Source: Streptomyces cinerochromogenes
GTDB taxonomy: Bacteria > Actinomycetota > Actinomycetes > Streptomycetales > Streptomycetaceae
Length of the DNA: 64,000 nucleotides
Direction of reading: 5' to 3'
Assembly (NCBI RefSeq): GCF_014648635.1
Contig: NZ_BMRM01000003.1
Span: 434,001 to 498,000, forward strand
Position 1 is the first letter of the stretch, and every line of letters begins with the position of its first letter. Both the position numbers and the translations under genes were made by a program. Below the pieces are notes generated by a model. The model made no database searches, was not told the DNA's origin, and was given only the letters and a program-made list of their open reading frames with translations. Positions 16,397 through 24,921 of this stretch are shown here, in pieces.

Positions 16397-16594
16397 ATGC
16401 GCTACGAGATTCGCGTCGACGGGGAAATGACGGAGACGCTGGCCAAGGCGTTCTCCGAGCTGGACCACGCCGTCTTGTCCGGTCAGACCATCCTGTACGG
16501 CCCGGTCGCCGACGAGGCACACCTGTACGGACTGCTTGCGCGTTGTCAGTCGTTGGGCCTGCGCGTACTGGAGATGCGCCAGATACCGGAGTGA
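16397..16594 (+). CDS. Small conserved hypothetical protein
   Basis: This 65-residue protein starts MRYEIRVDGEMTETLAKAFSE and continues with a GQTILYGPVADEAHLYGLLAR stretch. The alternating strand-helix pattern and EMRQIPE end look like a compact alpha/beta fold. I recognise it as a type found in Streptomyces next to stress genes but know no function. The upstream GGGGAGAGCAGCCG gives a fair ribosome site. It is followed after 94 bp by a membrane protein gene in the same direction. Confidence 0.7.
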   Translation: MRYEIRVDGEMTETLAKAFSELDHAVLSGQTILYGPVADEAHLYGLLARCQSLGLRVLEMRQIPE

Positions 16595-16688
16595 TGCGCC
16601 AGGAGCCCTCCGGCTGCCGCGGTGAGGCTCCCGCAGACCCCCGTCGGCCGTCCGTGCCGCGGGCCCCTGATCCCCGTGAGGAGGAGCC

Positions 16689-18035
16689 ATGGCTTCCGAC
16701 CACTCCCCGGGACCGTCCGGCTCCGACGGGCCCGCGGAGACCACCGAGGCCCTGTCCGCCGAGGAACGCGCCGAATACGACAGGCTCCGCCGGGCAGCGC
16801 AGGTACGTCACAGACGCCTCCGTGGGGCGGCAGCCTCGGTGCTCCTGGTGCTGACACTCGTCCTCGCGCCCCTGGCCGTCGTCGCCGTCTGGGTCCACGG
16901 CACGGTCGCCGACACCGACCGCTACGTGCAGACCGTGGCACCGCTCGCCTCCGAACCGGCCGTGCAGAACGCCGTCGCGAACCGGTTGACCGACCGCGTG
17001 GTGGCCCGGGTGGACGTGCAGGCGGTGACCGACTCCCTGACGAAGCTGCTCTCGGACAACGGGGCGCCACCCCGCGTGATCGACACGTCGAAGGAACTCA
17101 CCGGCCCCCTGCGCTCGGCCGTGCAGACGGTCGTGCACCGCGTCATCAACCGGGTGGTGACCAGCGACGTCTTCAAGGAGGCGTGGGTGGACGGCAACCG
17201 GCGGGCGCAGTCGGCGGTGGTGGGCATGCTCACCGGCGAAGGGCAGAAAGCGCTCAAGGCCCATGGCGACACCGTTCAGCTGGACCTCGGAGTGGTCGTC
17301 GACCAGGTGAAGAAGCGCCTCGCCGACGCCGGATTCAAGAAGGCGTCCGCCATCCCGGAGGTCGACCGCTCGGTCACCCTGTTCCGCACCGACAAGCTCG
17401 GCAAGGCCCAGAACGCGATGCGGCTGCTCGACATCGTCGGCACCTGGCTGCCCGTACTGGCCCTCGCCACGGCGGCTGCGGCCGTGTGGGCCGCTCCCGG
17501 GCACCGGCTGATGCTGATGGCCGTCGCCATCGGCACCGGTGTCATGATGATCGTGCTGCTCGTCGGCCTGGCCGTCCTGCGGAGTGTCTACCTCGACTCG
17601 GTACCCCCGGCCACGCTGCCCGGTGACGCCGCCGCCGTGATCTACGACACCGTCGTCCGCTTCCTGCGGGACAGCGTCCGTACCCTGCTCGTGGTCTCCG
17701 TGATCACGGCGGTGGCCGCCTACCTGTACGGACCGGGCACAGCGGCCCGCGCCGTGCGGTCCGCGGCGCAGCGGGGCGCCACGGCGGCGGGGCACGGACT
17801 GAGCCGCGTCGGCGTGCGCACCGGTCACGCCGGACAATGGCTGGCCCGGCACCGGTCCTGGACCAGCGGCGTCACCATCGCCGCCGGCGCCCTGACGCTC
17901 GTGCTGTGGAACCACCCCACGGTCGGCGGGGTGGTACTCGTCCTCGTTCTGGTCGTGGCCGTGCTGGCCGTCACGGCGGTGCTGGCCGCGGCCTCGGGAC
18001 GGGCCGCCGACGTGCCGCCCCCGCCGGTTCACTGA
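16689..18035 (+). CDS. Integral membrane protein, unknown function
   Basis: The 448-residue protein has a charged cytoplasmic N-terminus, a helix at about 56-78 (SVLLVLTLVLAPLAVVAVWV), a large extracytoplasmic domain (about 80-250, with TVAPLASEPAVQNAVANRL), then hydrophobic segments at about 258-278, 285-305, 335-355 and two near 395-435. Streptomyces genomes carry many such proteins with no known role. AGGAGGAGCC precedes ATG 16689. The tail ends in PPPPVH. Not recognised as a transporter or enzyme. Confidence 0.85.
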   Translation: MASDHSPGPSGSDGPAETTEALSAEERAEYDRLRRAAQVRHRRLRGAAASVLLVLTLVLAPLAVVAVWVHGTVADTDRYVQTVAPLASEPAVQNAVANRLTDRVVARVDVQAVTDSLTKLLSDNGAPPRVIDTSKELTGPLRSAVQTVVHRVINRVVTSDVFKEAWVDGNRRAQSAVVGMLTGEGQKALKAHGDTVQLDLGVVVDQVKKRLADAGFKKASAIPEVDRSVTLFRTDKLGKAQNAMRLLDIVGTWLPVLALATAAAAVWAAPGHRLMLMAVAIGTGVMMIVLLVGLAVLRSVYLDSVPPATLPGDAAAVIYDTVVRFLRDSVRTLLVVSVITAVAAYLYGPGTAARAVRSAAQRGATAAGHGLSRVGVRTGHAGQWLARHRSWTSGVTIAAGALTLVLWNHPTVGGVVLVLVLVVAVLAVTAVLAAASGRAADVPPPPVH

Positions 18036-18042
18036 CCCTCGT

Positions 18043-18059
18043 TCACCCGCCGCGGGTGA
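18043..18059 (+). terminator. Short GC hairpin after the membrane protein gene
   Basis: TCACCCG (18043-18049) pairs with CGGGTGA (18053-18059) around a 3-base loop, 8 bp after the stop at 18035. No T-run follows, as is common in Streptomyces terminators. Confidence 0.45.
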
Positions 18060-18248
18060 GGCCGCCCCGTGCCGCCCCGCGCACGCTGAGAGCAGTGCAG
18101 AAGGACCACCGGGCGCGAGCCGGGACGGAGGAGGCGAGACGCGCGAGCAGACCCACCGACACCCTGGGCGGGGTGGCTGGACCTCTCGTCCACCTGAGCG
18201 CCCGTGGCGTCCCGAGCACACCGCTCACCACAGAAACGAGGCAGCACG

Positions 18249-18677
18249 ATGACCGCCACACACGCCGCACGTACGCCTACCGCCAAGGAACAATGGGCGA
18301 CCGGCCTGACCGCCTTCGGCGCCGTCATGTTGATGCTCGCCGGGCTGCTGGACATATTCCGCGGCATCATGGCGATCGCCCACGACAATGTGTTCGTCGT
18401 GACCCGCTCCTACGTGTTCCGGTTCGACCTCACGGGCTGGGGCTGGATCCACGTGATCCTCGGCGCCGTCGCCGTCGCCGTCAGCGTCGGCCTCCTCAAG
18501 GTCGCCCCGTGGGCGCGCGTCGCCGGAGTGGTCGTCGCCGCGCTCATCATCATCGCCAACTTCCTGTCCCTGCCGTACTCCCCGGTGTGGTCGATCGTCG
18601 TGATCGCCTTCTCCGCGTTCATCATCTGGGCACTGTGCGTGGTGCGAGAGCCCGACTCCTCCGGTGCGCCCCGCTGA
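18249..18677 (+). CDS. DUF7144-type four-helix membrane protein
   Basis: The 142-residue protein has four hydrophobic helices (about 18-40, 60-85, 87-108, 110-130) with conserved-looking FDLTGWGWIHVILGAVAV and FLSLPYSPVWSIVVIA. It matches my memory of a widespread actinobacterial membrane family (DUF7144) of unknown function. ATG 18249 (MTATHAART) follows an ACGAGGCAGCACG site and is preferred over ATG 18204, which adds basic non-conserved residues. Its presence beside dormancy genes is typical. Confidence 0.8.
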   Translation: MTATHAARTPTAKEQWATGLTAFGAVMLMLAGLLDIFRGIMAIAHDNVFVVTRSYVFRFDLTGWGWIHVILGAVAVAVSVGLLKVAPWARVAGVVVAALIIIANFLSLPYSPVWSIVVIAFSAFIIWALCVVREPDSSGAPR

Positions 18678-18796
18678 AGCCGCACCGACGTGGTCGTTCG
18701 AGGCAGTGAAAAGGACGGAACGTACGGCGGCGGCCATGGCAGCCATGGAGGTCACGGAGGCTGTGGAGGTCACTGACCCGAACCAGTGAAAGTGTG

Positions 18797-18826
18797 GTGT
18801 GCGCCCCCGTCATCGGGGACGCACAC
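18797..18826 (+). promoter_or_regulatory. Hairpin directly before or within the start of the next gene
   Basis: GTGTGCGCCCC (18797-18807) pairs with 18815-18826 (one bulged A) around a 7-base loop. It ends three bases before ATG 18830. It could be a terminator for 18249-18677 or a structure controlling the next gene. If the next gene starts at GTG 18794 the hairpin is coding. Confidence 0.4.
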
Positions 18827-18829
18827 TCT

Positions 18830-19441
18830 ATGTCTGAGGAAGCATCCCGCGCGCCGGACTCCGGGCGGCGACGACGGCAGCGTCAGATCGACCCCACCCT
18901 GCGGGGCATGGCGACCGCGTCGGCCGGAGGAACGCTCGTCATCTGGTGGCCCGCCTTCACCGTGGGCGCGTACGACGCCGTCTTCTTCGACGACATGCTG
19001 GCGCTGTGGGCGGTGGCAACCGCGGTACTGCTCTCGGGCGCGGTGCTGTGGCGGCGGGGTGTGCTCCCCTGGGCTGGCGCACTCGCGCTGTTCCTCCCCT
19101 CGGTCTGGATCGTCCTGGACATGGTCGCGCCGAGGAGTCAGGGATTCCCCTACCTCCACTACTTCGAAGTGGTCCTCACCATGGTCGGCGCGCCGATGCT
19201 GACATGGCTGCTCTCGAGGATCCTCCTCCCCGACTACGCGGCTCTCCCCGCGCTGCAGCGTCTGGGCGCCGTTGCCGTCACGGTCGTCGTCGGACTCCTG
19301 GCCTTCCTCCTCGGCCAGTTCAACTACCTGTTCCTCACCTGCGCCGACTTCGACGTGAGCGGCAACAACGTCCCTCCGCACTGCGCCCAGGGGCCGCCTT
19401 TCCACGTGTCCGGGCAGAACACCGGCCGAGGAAGCCGGTGA
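18830..19441 (+). CDS. Hypothetical four-helix membrane protein
   Basis: The 203-residue protein has a basic N-terminus followed by hydrophobic helices at about 27-47, 52-72, 78-97, 113-131 and 145-170 and a C-terminal extracytoplasmic tail with two Cys residues (TCADFDVSGNNVPPHC). I do not recognise the family. The start is uncertain: ATG 18830 lacks a clear ribosome site and follows a hairpin at once, while GTG 18794 would add 12 residues. It converges with the DUF2231-like gene at 19492. The function is unknown. Confidence 0.7.
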   Translation: MSEEASRAPDSGRRRRQRQIDPTLRGMATASAGGTLVIWWPAFTVGAYDAVFFDDMLALWAVATAVLLSGAVLWRRGVLPWAGALALFLPSVWIVLDMVAPRSQGFPYLHYFEVVLTMVGAPMLTWLLSRILLPDYAALPALQRLGAVAVTVVVGLLAFLLGQFNYLFLTCADFDVSGNNVPPHCAQGPPFHVSGQNTGRGSR

Positions 19442-19491
19442 GACCGTGCGAGCCGTCGTCCTCGGCAGGCGTGTGGCCGGACCGCGACGGT

Positions 19492-20004
19492 TCAGGAGCC
19501 GCCCTCCGACCCCTTCGCCGTCTTCGAGTAGGCGTCGTGCCAGGCGGCCTTCGCACCGGAGTCGCCGATCCGGTAGACGTCCACCACCGCCCCCGCCGCA
19601 ACGGCCAACGAGAGCACGCCCACGACGATCCGTACGGGCAACGCGTTCCAGCGCGCGCCACCGCCCTGCCCCGGCTCCGCCGGTGCACGCCGCCCCGCCC
19701 ACCACACGACCGCTGCCAGCACGAACAGGCCCAGGGCCCACGGCAGCAGGCCGTCGCCCAGCTCGGTGTGCCGGCGCACCAGGGCGTCGTCGTCCACGTG
19801 CCGTTCCAGCCACTCGCCGGCGTGCGTGGTCAGCGGCACGCTGACCAGGGCGACCAGGGCCAGCAGCGGCAGCAGAGGGCCCAGCCGCCGCGCGGCGCGC
19901 GGCCACAGCGCGGCCGCGACCAGGGCCAGAGCGGTCAGTGGTATCAGCACGACAACCACATGGACCAGCAGGACATGGCTCGGCAGACCGTTGATCAGAT
20001 TCAT
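19492..20004 (-). CDS. DUF2231-like membrane protein
   Basis: The 170-residue protein starts MNLINGLPSHVLLVHVVVVL, a hallmark of DUF2231 (LPxHPLxVHxxxAL). Four helices follow at about 8-30, 42-60, 83-102 and 118-137, with THAGEWLERHVDDDALVRRHTELGD between helices 2 and 3, His-rich as usual for this family. DUF2231 proteins are proposed to have heme or redox roles, which is not proven. ATG 20004 follows CAGGAGCGCC-like sequence on its strand. It diverges from the HdeD-like gene. Confidence 0.8.
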   Translation of the reverse strand: MNLINGLPSHVLLVHVVVVLIPLTALALVAAALWPRAARRLGPLLPLLALVALVSVPLTTHAGEWLERHVDDDALVRRHTELGDGLLPWALGLFVLAAVVWWAGRRAPAEPGQGGGARWNALPVRIVVGVLSLAVAAGAVVDVYRIGDSGAKAAWHDAYSKTAKGSEGGS

Positions 20005-20202
20005 ACAGGCGCTCCTGAGGGAGTAGGGGCGCGCCAGCCTGGCACAGCAGACTCTCAGTTTCCTCTGAGCAGCAGCGGCCGGCGGGCCCCGGGGTTCCGG
20101 CCGGACGCGGTCCTCTTCCTCCACAGGCGAGGCGGGACCGTACGGGTGACGATTGACGTGACCGGATCTGTCCGTATCACGGCATGAAGGGAGGAGGCCG
20201 AC

Positions 20203-20886
20203 ATGACCTTGCCCTCGGAATCCCCCGGTACGAGCCCCCCACCCGCGGGCCGGCCCCGGGACACTACGCCGGGGAGCGAAGCCCTGAGCGGCTTCGTGAA
20301 TCTCGGCTGGCAGGCCCTGTTCACCATCGGCCTGGCATCGATAGGGCTGGGTGTGGTCATCCTGGCGTGGCCGGGTGAGACACTGCGGGTCGTAGGCGTA
20401 CTGTTCGGTGTCTTTCTGCTGGTCAGCGGCGTCTTCGAGCTGGCTGCGGCCTTCGGCACGCACGTACCCGGGCATCTGCGCGTGCTGCACTTCATCACGG
20501 GTGCGCTCTGCGTGCTGCTCGGGCTCGTCTGTTTCCGCAGCACTCTGCAGTCGATCCTGCTGCTCGCCCTCTGGATCGGTTTCGGCTGGCTGCTGCGCGG
20601 CATCGTGATGACGGCTGCCGCAGGATCGTCCCGGGACATGCCGGCGCGTGGCTGGCAGCTGTTCCGGGGCATCATCACCGCACTGGCAGGCATCGTCCTG
20701 ATCGTCTCGCCGTTCGGCTCGATCGCCACGCTCACCCTCGTCGCGGCCATCATGGCGATCGTCCTGGGCGTGGTCGAGGTGTTCCACGCCATCCAGTTGC
20801 GCGTCGACGTGGGCCGTCTGACCAAGGGCATCGCCCCCAAGGAGCGGCGCTCCCTGTTCCACGCGCATCCCCACCCGCAGCACTGA
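20203..20886 (+). CDS. HdeD/DUF308-family membrane protein
   Basis: The 227-residue protein has six helices between residues 33 and 195, in the repeated two-helix DUF308 pattern (GVVILAWPGETLRVVGVLFGVFLLVSG; GIVLIVSPFGSIATLTLVAA). HdeD is linked to acid resistance in E. coli; the actinobacterial homologues are uncharacterised. AAGGGAGGAGGCCGAC precedes ATG 20203, a strong ribosome site. The His-rich tail FHAHPHPQH is notable. A strong bidirectional terminator follows at 20902-20958. Confidence 0.85.
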   Translation: MTLPSESPGTSPPPAGRPRDTTPGSEALSGFVNLGWQALFTIGLASIGLGVVILAWPGETLRVVGVLFGVFLLVSGVFELAAAFGTHVPGHLRVLHFITGALCVLLGLVCFRSTLQSILLLALWIGFGWLLRGIVMTAAAGSSRDMPARGWQLFRGIITALAGIVLIVSPFGSIATLTLVAAIMAIVLGVVEVFHAIQLRVDVGRLTKGIAPKERRSLFHAHPHPQH

Positions 20887-20901
20887 CGGGGAGTCGTGTC
20901 C

Positions 20902-20958
20902 GCGCCCTCCGAGGCTGGGCCGCCCTCCTGACGAGGGCACCCAGCCCGCCGAGGGCGC
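20902..20958. terminator. Nested-stem bidirectional terminator between convergent genes
   Basis: Outer arms GCGCCCTC (20902-20909) and GAGGGCGC (20951-20958) pair perfectly. Inside, GGCTGGG (20913-20919) pairs with CCCAGCC (20940-20946) and GCCCTC with GAGGGC around a 5-base loop. It sits between the HdeD-like gene and the metal ATPase, both reading into it. Confidence 0.75.
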
Positions 20959-20984
20959 TGCCGCTGGAGTTCTCGTGCCGCCCT

Positions 20985-23315
20985 TCACGGAGCGAGGGAG
21001 AAGTAGCTCTCCTCTTCCTGGGTGAAGTGCAGGCGCAGGACGGTGTTGAGGCCGTAGAGGCAGGAGCGCAGGTCGTCGAGTTGCTCTGCGGAAAGGCCTC
21101 CGCCCGCGTGGGCCAGTTGCAGATGGGTGGCGATGCGGCGGGACAGACGCTCGATCTCGGTGTGGGCGCGGCTCATGGTGGCGGTGGCCTCCGGGCCGCC
21201 CAGCGTCGGTGCGAGGGCGGGGTAGAGCTCGTGTTCCTCGGCGTACTCGTGCGGCAGCAGCCGTTCGGTCAGCAGCCGGTGGGTCTCCTCCAGTGCGGCC
21301 AGGGCCGTTGGGCCGGAGCTGTCGGAGAGACGGTCGGCGGCGTCGCGCACGCGTGCGAGGACGTCCTGGAGGTCGTCGTGTTCGGCGGCGAAGCGGTGGA
21401 TGAGGGTCTCCGCGGCGGGGGAGAGGACCGGTCGTACGGCCTGGCCGACGCGCAGGGCACGCAGGGCGTTCAGGATGACGGCGACGTCGATGCCCTCCTG
21501 GAGCAGGGCGCCGGCGGCGGGCGGGAGCAGACCGAAGGCGGCTGCGGCCATGGCGGCCAGAGACATCGACATCCCACCGAGCGCGCTTTGTACGGCGATG
21601 CGCCGGGCCCGTTGCGCGATCGCGACGGCGTCGGCGAGGCGGTCGACGCGGTCGGTGGTCAGGACGATGTCGGCGGCTTCGGAGGAGGCGGTGGAGCCGC
21701 GGGCGCCCATCGCGACGCCGATGTCGGCGGCGGCGAGGGCGGGGGCGTCGTTGACGCCGTCGCCGACCATCACGGTGACCGCGTGCTCGCGTTCCGCCCG
21801 TACAGCGGCGACTTTGCCGGCGGGGTCCAGTTCGGCGCGCACGCCGTCGAGGCCCAGGGCGGCGGCGACTTCGTGAGCCGGTCCGGGGCGGTCTCCGGTG
21901 AGCATGAGCAGCCGTTCGAAGCCTGCCGCGCGCAGATGGCGCAGGGTGCGGGGCGCGTCGCGGCGTAGCGGGTCGTGCAGGAGCACGGCGCCGGTCAGCT
22001 GCCCGTCGACGGTGAGCCAGGCGACGGCCGCGCCGTCGAGCAACGCGCGGTTGTCGACCGCCTTCGCCCAGAGGGGTCGGCCGGCACCGGTCCCCGTACG
22101 GCCGATGGAGATCCGGTGCCCGTCCACAACGCCGTCGGCGCCCCGGCCCGGCTCCTCGGTGACGTCCGCCGGGACCGAGAGCGTCAGACCGCGTTCCCGG
22201 GCGGTGTCGACGATGGCCTGGGCGAGGACGTGCGGTGAGTACTGGTCGAGCGAGGCCGCCAGGCGGATGACCTCGGCGGGTCCGGAGTCGGGCGCGGCGA
22301 TCACGTCGAGGACGCGGGGCCGGCCACGGGTGAGGGTGCCGGTCTTGTCCAGCAGCAGGGTCCGGGCACGGCCGAGGTTCTCCAACGCGCCGCCGTCGCG
22401 GATGACGACGCCGAGGCGGGAGGCGCGGGAGAGGCCGGAGACGATCGCGACAGGGGCGGCCAGGAGCAGTGGACAGGGGGTGGCGACCACCAGGACGGCG
22501 ACTGCGCGCACGGCGCTCCCGCTGATCAGCCAGGCCGCCCCCGCCACCGAGAGCGACAGCGGCAGGAACCATGCCGCGTACCGGTCGGCCAGCCGTACGA
22601 CGGGTGCGGACTCGGCACCGGCCTGCTGTGCCAGCCGTACGATCCCGGCATACGTGCTGTTCCGCTCGGTGGCGGTGGCGCGCAGTTCGAAGGCGCCTCC
22701 GGCGTTGACCACGCCGCTGCGCACCGGCTCGTCGCGGCTCCGCTCGACCTGGAGGGCCTCGCCGGTGAGCACCGACTCGTCGAGGACTGCGGCGGTGCTC
22801 TCCACCCGGCCGTCGACGGGGACGACCTCGCCGGGGCCGACGACGAGCAGGTCACCGACGGCGACATCGGCAAGGGGCACCGTGGTCACGCCGGCGTCGG
22901 TGCGGCGGCGCGCGGAGCGCGGTGCGTGCGCCAGCAGGGCCCGCAGGTCGTGGGAGGCGCGGCGCCGGGCCGCGGACTCCAGGGTGCGGCCGGTGGCGAC
23001 CATCAGCGCGATCAGCGCGCCGGCCAGGTACTCGCGGACGGCCAGGGTGCCGCCGAGCGCGAGGACGGCGATGACATCGACCCCCGCGCGGCCGTGCCGC
23101 AGAGCGGCGAGGACCCATCCCGCGGTGGGGACGACTGCCGACAGGGTGCCCAGGGCCCAGAAGAGGTCGGCGAGGTGGCCGGCCCCCGCCAGCAGGGCGA
23201 CGCCGCCGGCCGTCAGGGTCGCCGCGGTGACGGTCAGGAGAGCGGGTTCCACTCGCCCCGACACGACCGCCGAGGCCAGGCGGCGCAGCTGTGCTGGGAA
23301 CGAGTGGTGGGTCAT
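20985..23315 (-). CDS. P1B-5-type metal-transporting ATPase with C-terminal hemerythrin domain
   Basis: This 776-residue transporter has the actuator LTGE at 183-186, the membrane metal motif TPCPL at 279-283, phosphorylation site D323 in DKTGT, SPHV (H362) replacing the usual SEHP, and hinge GDGVNDAP at 518-525. The last 140 residues form an HHE/hemerythrin-like four-helix domain with H646, H689-E690, H695, H718 and H763 followed by TQEEES. TPCP plus C-terminal hemerythrin defines P1B-5 ATPases, linked to Ni/Fe transport in Sinorhizobium. There is no N-terminal HMA domain. ATG 23315 begins MTHHSF. The di-iron domain may sense oxygen or iron. Half-conserved operator boxes lie upstream. Confidence 0.9.
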   Translation of the reverse strand: MTHHSFPAQLRRLASAVVSGRVEPALLTVTAATLTAGGVALLAGAGHLADLFWALGTLSAVVPTAGWVLAALRHGRAGVDVIAVLALGGTLAVREYLAGALIALMVATGRTLESAARRRASHDLRALLAHAPRSARRRTDAGVTTVPLADVAVGDLLVVGPGEVVPVDGRVESTAAVLDESVLTGEALQVERSRDEPVRSGVVNAGGAFELRATATERNSTYAGIVRLAQQAGAESAPVVRLADRYAAWFLPLSLSVAGAAWLISGSAVRAVAVLVVATPCPLLLAAPVAIVSGLSRASRLGVVIRDGGALENLGRARTLLLDKTGTLTRGRPRVLDVIAAPDSGPAEVIRLAASLDQYSPHVLAQAIVDTARERGLTLSVPADVTEEPGRGADGVVDGHRISIGRTGTGAGRPLWAKAVDNRALLDGAAVAWLTVDGQLTGAVLLHDPLRRDAPRTLRHLRAAGFERLLMLTGDRPGPAHEVAAALGLDGVRAELDPAGKVAAVRAEREHAVTVMVGDGVNDAPALAAADIGVAMGARGSTASSEAADIVLTTDRVDRLADAVAIAQRARRIAVQSALGGMSMSLAAMAAAAFGLLPPAAGALLQEGIDVAVILNALRALRVGQAVRPVLSPAAETLIHRFAAEHDDLQDVLARVRDAADRLSDSSGPTALAALEETHRLLTERLLPHEYAEEHELYPALAPTLGGPEATATMSRAHTEIERLSRRIATHLQLAHAGGGLSAEQLDDLRSCLYGLNTVLRLHFTQEEESYFSLAP

Positions 23316-23396
23316 GGCATACCTCGGTCCGTTCGGGAAGGCGATCGTGGGGCCGCGCCTCCTCCAGCACATCGTGTCCACGGGTGCCGGCGGGAG

Positions 23397-23432
23397 AGGA
23401 CGTCCGGCCCTCCTTGCAGGGCCGTGCAGACG
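23397..23432. promoter_or_regulatory. Weak pair of GGGCC-N4-GGCCC-like boxes before the metal ATPase
   Basis: AGGACGTCCGGCCC at 23397-23410 has a perfect right arm, and GGGCCGTGCAGACG at 23419-23432 a perfect left arm. They start 22 bp apart, 82-117 bp upstream of the ATPase start. Each is degenerate on the other side, so the call is tentative. Confidence 0.3.
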
Positions 23433-23774
23433 TGCTGCCGAGCTGCCGGACACGACCGGCGTCGGTTGGCGCGGGGGCCGGGCGGGAGCGGGCGGGGACG
23501 GCTCGGCGGGCGGGGGTGCGCGACGCGTCGGGCCCGGCCCCGCGTGCCCGGGCTGAAGCAGTGCTGCCCGGGAAGGCCATCGGATCCGACGCGCTGCCCG
23601 GCAGGACGGCTCGGTCACAGGAGGGGGCGAGAGCCGGGCAGGCGGGCGCGGCGACTTCACCGGCCCGCTCCTCGGCTCGGTCGGCCCGGCCCTGCTGCGT
23701 CACGCGCACGTCCCCGTCCCGGCGGTCCGCGGTGGAGGGTGGGACCACCACGCCCGCCCGCCGGACGGGGCGTT

Positions 23775-23809
23775 GGGCCCTCTGGCCCCGCGCCCGGGAA
23801 CTATGGCCC
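23775..23809. promoter_or_regulatory. GGGCC-N4-GGCCC pair before the SHOCT/cupredoxin operon
   Basis: GGGCCCTCTGGCCC at 23775-23788 matches perfectly. GGGAACTATGGCCC at 23796-23809 has two mismatches and starts 21 bp later; it also resembles the mycobacterial DosR half-site GGGACT. They lie 69-103 bp before ATG 23878, a suitable distance for an activator. The rest of the 562-bp gap back to the ATPase start holds only the weak pair at 23397-23432. Confidence 0.45.
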
Positions 23810-23877
23810 AGGCCGGTACCGGTCTCCCTGATCCAGCCTGGAAGCGACACACAAGTCAGCCGAGGGAAGTGGTCGGC

Positions 23878-24156
23878 ATGATGTGGTACGACGGCGGATG
23901 GGGCTGGGGCGGCTGGATGGTCATGACGGTGGTCATGGTCCTGTTCTGGGCCGTCCTGATCGTCGGGCTCATCGCACTCGTGCGCTACCTCAACGGTGCG
24001 CGTCACCACCAGCAGCCCGGCCCGCCGGCCTCGTCCGCCGACGGCGGGTGGCAGGCCGGGCGGGCCGAGAACCTGCTCGCCGAGCGGTTCGCACGCGGGG
24101 AGATCGACGAGGACGAGTACCAACGCCGGCTCGCGTTCCTCCGGGAGCACCGGTGA
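23878..24156 (+). CDS. Small SHOCT-domain membrane protein
   Basis: The 92-residue protein starts MMWYDGGWGWGGW, has one helix at about 14-37 (MVMTVVMVLFWAVLIVGLIAL) and a C-terminal SHOCT motif (AENLLAERFARGEIDEDEYQRR, about 61-88). SHOCT proteins are short oligomerisation or membrane-targeting modules often found next to copper or redox genes. ATG 23878 follows GAGGGA. Its stop overlaps the GTG of the cupredoxin gene (GTGA), so the two are translationally coupled. Confidence 0.85.
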   Translation: MMWYDGGWGWGGWMVMTVVMVLFWAVLIVGLIALVRYLNGARHHQQPGPPASSADGGWQAGRAENLLAERFARGEIDEDEYQRRLAFLREHR

Positions 24157-24764
24157 CCCCGCGGCGCCGCCGAGGAGTGTGGTCGGCGATCGCCGTAGCC
24201 GCTACGGCGATCGTGCTGGGCGTCGCCACGACGGCACTGCTGGCCGCGTCCGGCGCCTTCCGCACACCGGCACCGGCGTCCTGGAGAGCGCAGAGCACAC
24301 GATGCGGCGCACCGGCCGTGAAGGGCACCGTGGTCGATGTGTCGGCAGGGGACATGGGACGCATGATGCGGGGCCCGGACCGGCCCGCGCCGAGCAACAG
24401 CCGTACGGGCTGGTACGGCATGGGCATGATGCGCCTCGTAGCCCGCCCCGCGGCGGTTCCGGCAGGAAGGGTGACACTGCGGGTGGTCAACGCGGGAAGC
24501 CTCACGCACGAGGTGATCGTGCTGCCACTGCCGACGGGCCGAGCAGCCGGGGAACGTGCCGTCGGCCCCGACGGCCGGGTGTCGGAAGCGGGAAGTCTCG
24601 GCGAGGCGTCCCGCTCCTGCGGCAGCGGTGCCGGAGGAGGCATCGTCTCCGGTGCGGCGGCCTGGACCACGGTGACGCTGCGGCCGGGCCGTTACGAGCT
24701 GCTGTGCAACCTCCCGGGCCACTACGCGGCCGGCATGCACACGGAGCTGGACGTCACCCGCTGA
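24153..24764 (+). CDS. Membrane-anchored cupredoxin-like (type 1 copper) protein
   Basis: The 203-residue protein has an N-terminal signal/anchor helix (about 9-33) and a cupredoxin beta barrel. The ligands fit type 1 copper: H119 (THEVIV) and C185-x4-H190-x4-M195 in LLCNLPGHYAAGM. The protein should face outside the membrane and carry electrons or bind copper. GTG 24153 overlaps the SHOCT stop. A Met-rich segment (MGRMMRG, MGMMR, about 68-93) could be an extra copper-binding loop. Related sulfocyanin-like proteins occur in SHOCT operons. The redox partner is unknown. Confidence 0.85.
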   Translation: MTPRRRRGVWSAIAVAATAIVLGVATTALLAASGAFRTPAPASWRAQSTRCGAPAVKGTVVDVSAGDMGRMMRGPDRPAPSNSRTGWYGMGMMRLVARPAAVPAGRVTLRVVNAGSLTHEVIVLPLPTGRAAGERAVGPDGRVSEAGSLGEASRSCGSGAGGGIVSGAAAWTTVTLRPGRYELLCNLPGHYAAGMHTELDVTR

Positions 24765-24921
24765 GCGAGGGCCCCGGGACTGCCGGAACCGGCGAGGACG
24801 GTGTCGGTCCCGGTGCGAGTCGGCACGCGCCGCTCTCCGCTCCTACGGTGGCTCGCTTACTCGGGAGAGACGGGTGTCCGCGGGTATGTGGGTAGAGTGA
24901 GGCGGGAGGCGAGGAGGGGTA

